20,469 nucleotides of DNA from Anaerolineaceae bacterium (GTDB taxonomy: Bacteria; Chloroflexota; Anaerolineae; Anaerolineales; Anaerolineaceae): the NCBI GenBank assembly GCA_028714615.1, contig JAQTMA010000027.1:5673-26141 (forward strand), written 5' to 3'. The position numbers and the translations under genes are program-made. The first letter of the stretch is position 1; every line of letters starts with the position of its first letter. Positions 15,058 through 20,469 of the stretch are shown here, piece by piece. Below the pieces are notes generated by a model. The model was given only the letters and a program-made list of their open reading frames with translations, did no database searches and was not told where the DNA came from.

Positions 15058-16552
15058 GTTTTTCCTCAAATAGAAGGTATCTCGCCCATCGAACGGCATT
15101 TAATGCCAGGCCGTCGAAGAAACGCTTCTTCCCAACCCGGCGGCTTGGCGAATAGGGGAATTGGGCCAGCTCAGGCCAGAGGGATGCAACCATTTCACGT
15201 TCCAGCAGGTGTTTCGGATAGGAACGGTAAACCGGGTCCACCCCCAGCATGACGTTGAGGAAAGACCGGTTGCTGAAGGGGGAGAACTCCTCTTGCGCCA
15301 GGCTAAAAAACAGGGGGGCCATCCCCATCCAGTTCCCAATTTCGATTTCCCAGGAGAGGAAGTCGAGCAATTTGTAGCCCAGCCTCTCTACCGGGAGCGC
15401 ATCGATCATCCAACGCTTCATACTGCTCACTACCAGGGGATCGTTCCCCAGGTTGAGCAGGCGCACCACGTCGCGCAGCGTCACGCGGTAAGGGTATACG
15501 CCTTTGTCCCAAAAACGGCAGCGCATGATCTCGGAGATATTCCCCTTCAGTACGATCCGGTCCCTGGGGACGTGGTTGTAACGCGCCTCTACGATGTTGC
15601 CCCAGTCGTCTTTCGACCCGGCCACGTTGCGGGTGTAGATTTCCTCGAATTCCTTGCTCATCGGTTGGTGGCAATCCACCAGGTGGTGCTCAAAATTCAG
15701 CAAGCGGGCGATCTCCCTGGGGATGCGGACATCGTCGCTCTCCGGGGTGAGATGCCGGTATAGCAAGGAAAACACGTAAACCTCGGGAGCGAAATCCTTG
15801 CACGCTGCAAATACCAGCCGGCTATCATATCCTGAAGACAATGACATCGCCAGGGAAAACCGGTTATGGGCGCTGGCCAATGTGCCTTTGAGCAAGTCTC
15901 CGGCAATACGGACGCCTTGCCGTAGGGAAACTCGTTTTAATCGCTTATACGGCCAGAAGCGTTGAACCCTGCGCGTTTGCAGGTCGAAGAGGTGATTGGG
16001 CAGCAAATGCTGCACCTCGGCATACGGCGAGCTATCTCCCGGCCACCAGGTCTCGATCTTCTGTAAGTAGCGAGGAGATTGCATGTACTGCAGGGCCTCG
16101 GGAGAGAAGGTAAAGCCAAAATGCTGGCCCAGTAACCCGGGTTGTGAAGCCAGCCAGGCATGACCTTCCATATCGACGTGGTAAAAAATAGAGCGCAAGC
16201 CGCCGGCATCGTTCAGAACCACGGATGAACCGTTTTGATTGACGAAGAGAACCCACCGGCCGCTCAAAGGCTCGGTCAATTCGACGAGTTGAGAGATACT
16301 CGCCGCCGCCTCGCACAACCGGTTTAGGATGAGCTCGTCGCTGTCCTCGGGGCGGGCAGGGTCCAGCAAAAAGCCCAAGAGCGTCACAAGAAAACCATTC
16401 CGAGCGACCTGGGTGACTGTCAAATCCGGGTGGACAGATAGGAGATACCCATCCGGCATAGGGTAGTTTATCCATTTTTCAAGCGGATACGGACTCAAAC
16501 CGAAGAAAAATTGTCTACGGAACAACAAGTCTTGTGGATAGGTGTTTTCCAT
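15038..16552 (-). CDS. Asparagine-synthase-like protein lacking the N-terminal cysteine
   Basis: From the ATG at 16552 (68 nt after the methyltransferase stop, AAGGG 9 nt upstream) it is 504 residues. The N-terminal third resembles a degenerate glutaminase domain (GRWVLFVNQNG, LNDAGGLRSIFYHV), but there is no Cys at position 2. The C-terminal part has a pyrophosphatase loop, SSGYDSR at about 239-245, in place of SGGLDSS. Asparagine-synthase-like proteins of this kind are common in polysaccharide clusters and have no agreed function; they could use free ammonia, or ammonia from a partner, to amidate or adenylate a sugar acid. The 3' end overlaps the pseB start by 20 nt. A longer ORF begins at 16714 but would overlap the methyltransferase by 94 nt, so it is not preferred. 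Confidence 0.8.
   Translation of the reverse strand: MENTYPQDLLFRRQFFFGLSPYPLEKWINYPMPDGYLLSVHPDLTVTQVARNGFLVTLLGFLLDPARPEDSDELILNRLCEAAASISQLVELTEPLSGRWVLFVNQNGSSVVLNDAGGLRSIFYHVDMEGHAWLASQPGLLGQHFGFTFSPEALQYMQSPRYLQKIETWWPGDSSPYAEVQHLLPNHLFDLQTRRVQRFWPYKRLKRVSLRQGVRIAGDLLKGTLASAHNRFSLAMSLSSGYDSRLVFAACKDFAPEVYVFSLLYRHLTPESDDVRIPREIARLLNFEHHLVDCHQPMSKEFEEIYTRNVAGSKDDWGNIVEARYNHVPRDRIVLKGNISEIMRCRFWDKGVYPYRVTLRDVVRLLNLGNDPLVVSSMKRWMIDALPVERLGYKLLDFLSWEIEIGNWMGMAPLFFSLAQEEFSPFSNRSFLNVMLGVDPVYRSYPKHLLEREMVASLWPELAQFPYSPSRRVGKKRFFDGLALNAVRWARYLLFEEKHGRLEA
15064..15067 (-). promoter_or_regulatory. Ribosome binding site deciding the pseB start
   Basis: GAGG on the minus strand, 6 nt before the ATG at 15057. 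It lies within the 3' end of the asparagine-synthase-like gene. Confidence 0.6.
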
Positions 16553-16620
16553 GGGCCGGTTCCCTTCGCTCAATTGATTTATCCGTTTTCGACATACTCC
16601 CAACGAGCCTGTCAGCTCGG

Positions 16621-17493
16621 TCAAGGCTTTTTCAGGATGATCAACGGATACTGTCCATTGACTCCGAACCAATGTGGAAAAAACTCTTCCAGGTTGAACA
16701 AAAAACGCAGCCACAACCGTCCACCCAATCCCGGTTGGATCACCGCACGCAGAAAATTTACCGACACACTGCGCCAGCAGCGCACTTCGTACGGGATACG
16801 TCCCGCCAGGGTTTCCTTTAGCCAGGCTGAGTTTTCTTTCTCAATAAATGTACCGGTCGGTTTTTGCCTGGTCTTCTTTTTCCGGTTTACCTCAACCGGC
16901 GTGGGTTGGGCTATGCTGCGGGAGGAGACGATTTTCCGTTTTAGCCCATCCAGGTACTCCATACTGCGCGCCAACCAGCTTAGCCAATCCATCCACCGCG
17001 ATTCAGTCCAACCATTGACGATCACCGCGCTCGATCCATCTGCCAGAACGCGGAAGAGACCGGTGTAGGCGCGCGCCTGTTCCTCCGCAGGCAGGTGATG
17101 CAAGGTATGCAGCGAGATCACCCCTGCGAAAACGCCCGGCTTGAAGGGCAGGTTGGCCACATCTGCGACAACGTAAAGGCTGCGCGCTCCCAGGCGCTTG
17201 CGGGCTTCTTGCAAGGCCACCATGGAGAGGTCTGCACACACCCGGAAGGTATAGCCCTGCCCATAAGTCAGGTACTCAGAATATTGTACCGGCCCGGAGC
17301 CGGCATCCAGCAAGTAACGTCCTGATGGCTTGAGGTAGCGGGCCACCCGCATGTGGCAGCGGTGGATGTATTCTTGTGAAACAGGTCGCAGGTCTTCATA
17401 GCGTGCATTCTGATACGCGCCTTCGTCATCCATCTGCCAACCGACCTTGTCGTAGAACTTACGGACTTGCTTCCTAATATCTTCTGGGCTCAT
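16621..17493 (-). CDS. SAM-dependent class I methyltransferase
   Basis: A 290-residue protein with the SAM-binding motif LLDAGSGPVQ at 61-70, an acidic residue ending strand 2 (ADLS, 87-90), a third motif DVANLPF beginning at D111, and a LHTLHHLP stretch as in Methyltransf_11-type enzymes. The C-terminal 100 residues are rich in basic and aromatic residues and may hold the acceptor site. It would methylate a small molecule or sugar in the cytoplasm. Next to a Wzt-like ATPase with a carbohydrate-binding C-terminus, a plausible job is methylating the glycan end as a stop and export signal; this is inference. The start overlaps the upstream stop by 4 nt (ATGA). Confidence 0.85.
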   Translation of the reverse strand: MSPEDIRKQVRKFYDKVGWQMDDEGAYQNARYEDLRPVSQEYIHRCHMRVARYLKPSGRYLLDAGSGPVQYSEYLTYGQGYTFRVCADLSMVALQEARKRLGARSLYVVADVANLPFKPGVFAGVISLHTLHHLPAEEQARAYTGLFRVLADGSSAVIVNGWTESRWMDWLSWLARSMEYLDGLKRKIVSSRSIAQPTPVEVNRKKKTRQKPTGTFIEKENSAWLKETLAGRIPYEVRCWRSVSVNFLRAVIQPGLGGRLWLRFLFNLEEFFPHWFGVNGQYPLIILKKP

Positions 17494-19094
17494 TCACCCA
17501 TCTTCGTCCAATCGACCGGCTCACCGGTCAAATACGCAAAAGTGCGCCCATACTTCTGCATGCCTTGCGGGCTCAGCACTACGCTTAGCGGTTGAGCTTG
17601 CACATCTTCCCACATATGCACCAGGTGCCAGGGGAACGGGTGGGGAAACTCGAAAAAGAAGCGGTAGGCGTACTGCCAGGCTAGTTCCATCTGCTGGCGA
17701 GACAAACGGAAGACATCCGGTTTCGCCAACGCTTGGCCGAGCGTCTTGAAATAGGAAACCCAGGACTCCGGATCCAGGGTAAAGCCCCGGCCGCGGTAGT
17801 GGGTTTGCCCTGCGACGATGACCGGCAAACCGTCCATCGCCATCTCAAGCCCTACAGTAGTCGTGTAGACCAACCCCAGGTCAGCTACGTCGATCAGGTC
17901 GTAGGTGTTGATCTTCTCTTTCGGGCCGATCAAGTGGATGTGCTCGGGCAAATGCGGTAGCACTTCATGCACCACCGTCATCATCGACGGGCCATGCGTG
18001 AGCAATTCACCCGGATGGACGCGCACAACTAACTGGGTATCGGGGCAGCCGGAGAAGTATTGCACCGTGCGCGCGATCCATTCAGCCATGGTTTGCGAGA
18101 ACACTTGACGCCCTAACGTCAGGCTATCTCCTAATACGTTGGTAGCCAGCAAAGCCACCGGACGTTGGTCCAGGCCGAGCGCGGCGCGGGCCTGCTCGCC
18201 CCCCTGGGCAGGGACGCCCTGCCAGCGGCGGGCAAAGTTTTCCCAGGTGGAGGCTTTTTGGCGGGCGGCAAACATGGCACGGATGCGTTCCATCTGCGCA
18301 TCGCTCAGGGGGGTCTCCTTGCGCGCTTCCCACATCGTCCCCGTCTCCTGGCGCATGACTTCGGAGTTCTTGGCCACCCAGATACGGTCCCTCTGATCGC
18401 CGAACTCATACGTGACCACCGGAACCTTCATATAGCGCGCCACACGGTAGACAACGCCGAACTCCTGGATGCTGCCATTCGGGATAATAACAACATCCGG
18501 CCGGTTCGCATGGAACCAGGTGAGGGCGGCCTGGGCGATGGCGGTGTTCCGCTCCAGGCGCAACTGGTAAATCGGGCTGCGCACATCGAAAACCTCAACC
18601 TGCAGCGTGTACTGGGCATCGTATGCGCTGACCTGCTCAACCGCCGTAGCCAGCTCTTTGGGCAGGGGAGTGTATTGCCCGCGTCCCTCGAGCAGCGACA
18701 CCGGTTTGATGAGCGGCTCACCCAGGGCCAATACCCGCCGGGCGTACAGGTTCTGCCGGCGCAAGTCAAACCGGGAAATCGGCTTTTGCCACTCACTGTA
18801 GGGTAAAAATCCTAACGTGACATGGTGGCCTTGCCCAGCCAGTGCCATGCCCAGCATGGTCGCCTGTTCTATCCAGTAGTGCAATGTCGCAAAAATGAAC
18901 ACCTTTTTCCCGACCGAGGCCGACTGGGCGAACTGTGCCGCCTGATCGCGAATCTGCGGAAGATTCGCCTGCAAATGTTTGAGTGAAAACCGGCTGAAAG
19001 CCCTGCCCCGTTGCCGCACGAGCCAGTAAAATTCAGCAGTCAGCGGAATTTCACCCAGAATTTCTTTTAGTGCTTCTTTCCCAGAAATGCTCAT
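17490..19094 (-). CDS. Capsule-biosynthesis KpsS-like GT-B protein
   Basis: A 534-residue protein, no signal peptide. The C-terminal half shows RVHPGE at 358-363. Around 411-439 it has TTTVGLEMAMDGLPV, then VAGQTHYRGRGFT. This pattern of TTT/S, a small-residue helix, GLPVIVAG and HYRGRG is typical of capsule proteins such as KpsS/KpsC, which are CMP-Kdo-using GT-B transferases. Here a CMP-nonulosonate donor would fit the neighbours, but that is inference. It may instead be a surface-carbohydrate synthase of unknown reaction. Its stop overlaps the methyltransferase start and its start overlaps the ABC ATPase stop, each by 4 nt (ATGA), so the three are probably one operon. Confidence 0.78.
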   Translation of the reverse strand: MSISGKEALKEILGEIPLTAEFYWLVRQRGRAFSRFSLKHLQANLPQIRDQAAQFAQSASVGKKVFIFATLHYWIEQATMLGMALAGQGHHVTLGFLPYSEWQKPISRFDLRRQNLYARRVLALGEPLIKPVSLLEGRGQYTPLPKELATAVEQVSAYDAQYTLQVEVFDVRSPIYQLRLERNTAIAQAALTWFHANRPDVVIIPNGSIQEFGVVYRVARYMKVPVVTYEFGDQRDRIWVAKNSEVMRQETGTMWEARKETPLSDAQMERIRAMFAARQKASTWENFARRWQGVPAQGGEQARAALGLDQRPVALLATNVLGDSLTLGRQVFSQTMAEWIARTVQYFSGCPDTQLVVRVHPGELLTHGPSMMTVVHEVLPHLPEHIHLIGPKEKINTYDLIDVADLGLVYTTTVGLEMAMDGLPVIVAGQTHYRGRGFTLDPESWVSYFKTLGQALAKPDVFRLSRQQMELAWQYAYRFFFEFPHPFPWHLVHMWEDVQAQPLSVVLSPQGMQKYGRTFAYLTGEPVDWTKMGE

Positions 19095-20389
19095 GGATCG
19101 ATCACCTCAATTTCCCATTTTAAGCGCGGGCGAACCGGTCCCAGGCGCGGCTCGGGCCATTGCATGCCCGGCGCTCCAGCAGCGTCAACAGTAAAGGTCA
19201 AGGCCTGCTCGTCCTGAAAATACCGCTGAATTCGAAACGAGCTGGCGTTCACCCCCAACACGAAACGTCCTTCGTTTAGATAATCCGCGGGGATCACACA
19301 CCGGCTGATATAGCACCCGGCCGGGCGGACCGTCATCTCTTCGAAACGCTCGGGCTCGTCCACATCGAACGAGGTAAAGGCATGTTCACCGCGCGTGTTC
19401 ATCACGTAGATGCCAACCCGCAACCCGGTTATCGGCGCGTCCAGCCGGTATTCCATCTCGATCGTAGCCGGCTCCACCGAGCGCAATGTATCGGCTACCT
19501 TACCCTGCGGGTTGCACATACGCAGCGCCACCGGCCAGAAGGGCCAGGCGCTGGAGGGGACTTCACTGTCTGTCCAGGTGCGTTCCCCCAACTGCGAATA
19601 CCCGGAAGCCAGGTAGTAATCCACCGCCTGTGGCGTGGGCGCGCGCATGCCCATGCGGCCTTTCTCAATCACCAGCGCCTCTTCGGTCAGCCGCAAAATG
19701 GCTGACATGTTGTGGCTAACGAAAAGCACTGTGCGCCCCTGGTGAGCGACGTCGCTCATCTTGCCCAGGCATTTCTTCTGAAACTCGGCATCACCCACTG
19801 CTAGAACTTCGTCCACTACGAGGATCTCAGGTTCAAGGTGGGCCGCTACGGCAAACGCCAGGCGCAGGTACATGCCGCTTGAATAACGCTTGACGGGTGT
19901 GTCGATGAACTGTTCGACCTCCGAGAAGGCCACGATTTCGTCGAATTTGCGCTCGATCTCGCTGCGCTTCATCCCCAGAATGGCGCCGTTCAGGAAGATA
20001 TTCTCGCGCCCGGTTAGCTCGGGATGGAAGCCCGTACCCACTTCCAGCAGCGAGCCCACTCGTCCGTGGATCTCGGCCACACCTTCGGTCGGATCGGTGA
20101 CCCGCGAGAGCAGTTTGAGCAGCGTACTCTTGCCTGCACCGTTACGCCCGATAATGCCCAGCACCTGTCCCTGGTGGACGTCAAAAGAGATGCCGCGCAA
20201 GGCCCAGATGTGGTCCGCGCTGCCGCTAGCGCCTTCTTCCGCCGGGTGAGAGATGGACTTCCGCAGGCGGCGCCAGGGCGCCGCCACTGCTCCGCTGAGC
20301 GAGTCACGCAGCGTGCGATAGCGCATGTTGGGTGTTCCGATGCGGTATCGCTTTCCGAGCGAGTCAACGCGAATGGCGTAATCAGTCAT
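19091..20389 (-). CDS. Wzt-like ABC transporter ATP-binding protein with C-terminal substrate-recognition domain
   Basis: From the ATG at 20389 it is 432 residues. Walker A GRNGAGKST at 81-89, signature YSSGMYLRLAFA at 169-180, Walker B ILVVDEV at 189-195 and the H-loop histidine at 226 form a complete ABC domain. The C-terminal part (about 265-432) is mostly beta-strand with aromatic residues and resembles the Wzt-C immunoglobulin-like domain that binds the glycan end. Such proteins power export of lipid-linked polysaccharide with a Wzm-type permease, which should lie beyond the right end of the window. A TTG at 20404 would add five residues; neither start has a clear ribosome site, so the ATG is chosen. 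An 8-9 nt repeat array ends directly before it. Confidence 0.93.
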   Translation of the reverse strand: MTDYAIRVDSLGKRYRIGTPNMRYRTLRDSLSGAVAAPWRRLRKSISHPAEEGASGSADHIWALRGISFDVHQGQVLGIIGRNGAGKSTLLKLLSRVTDPTEGVAEIHGRVGSLLEVGTGFHPELTGRENIFLNGAILGMKRSEIERKFDEIVAFSEVEQFIDTPVKRYSSGMYLRLAFAVAAHLEPEILVVDEVLAVGDAEFQKKCLGKMSDVAHQGRTVLFVSHNMSAILRLTEEALVIEKGRMGMRAPTPQAVDYYLASGYSQLGERTWTDSEVPSSAWPFWPVALRMCNPQGKVADTLRSVEPATIEMEYRLDAPITGLRVGIYVMNTRGEHAFTSFDVDEPERFEEMTVRPAGCYISRCVIPADYLNEGRFVLGVNASSFRIQRYFQDEQALTFTVDAAGAPGMQWPEPRLGPVRPRLKWEIEVIDP

Positions 20390-20469
20390 AAGGCAAAGAG
20401 GCAACGAGTATTAAGGCAAAAAGGCATCGAGGCGACAAGGCAATGAGGCAACGGGGCAACGAGGCGATA
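20390..20469. repeat. Degenerate purine-rich 8-9 nt repeat array at the right edge
   Basis: Units such as AAGGCAATG, AGGCAACG and AGGCAACGA run from just before the ABC ATPase start to the end of the window. The word type matches the array at 13001-13077. The array continues off the edge and no gene is seen in it. Confidence 0.75.

Overview
The window is a surface-polysaccharide gene cluster. Seventeen protein genes lie on the minus strand, so transcription runs from high to low coordinates. No rRNA, tRNA, transposase or CRISPR array was seen. Coding DNA is GC-rich and the spacers are AT-rich. The spacers carry degenerate 7-10 nt tandem repeats and long inverted repeats. This spacer style, with TTG/GTG starts and stop-start overlaps, suggests an environmental bacterium. 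I lean towards Chloroflexota (Anaerolineae-like), but that is only an impression and no marker gene is present.

Layout in transcription order. (1) 20389 to 13136: a tight block encoding a Wzt-like ABC ATPase with a C-terminal carbohydrate-binding-type domain, a KpsS-like GT-B protein, a SAM methyltransferase, a Cys-less asparagine-synthase-like protein, a PseB-type UDP-GlcNAc 4,6-dehydratase and an RmlD-like SDR. (2) 12981 to 10774: a NeuB/PseI-family nonulosonate synthase and a GT4 glycosyltransferase. (3) 10493 to 9705: an SpsF-type cytidylyltransferase, flanked on both sides by copies of one structured repeat. (4) 9478 to 8567: a GT-A-like glycosyltransferase. (5) 8242 to 142: a GT2 glycosyltransferase, a second GT-B protein, then neuB-neuC-neuA, a complete asnB and a D-2-hydroxyacid dehydrogenase, mostly with overlaps or gaps under 10 nt.

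Together the genes look able to make and activate two different nonulosonic (sialic-acid-like) sugars. NeuC, NeuB and NeuA form a complete route from UDP-GlcNAc to a CMP-sialic acid of the Neu5Ac type. The second set (PseB, RmlD-like SDR, second synthase, SpsF) looks like a pseudaminic or legionaminic route. It lacks the expected aminotransferase, N-acetyltransferase and UDP-sugar hydrolase, and has a reductase where the aminotransferase is usually found. Five glycosyltransferase-like proteins would assemble the glycan. The methyltransferase and the two asparagine-synthase homologues could decorate it, and the Wzt-like ATPase would export it. Its permease partner should lie just beyond the right edge.

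Genes were identified by reading motifs in translations. No database search was run. Substrate assignments are inference unless stated otherwise.
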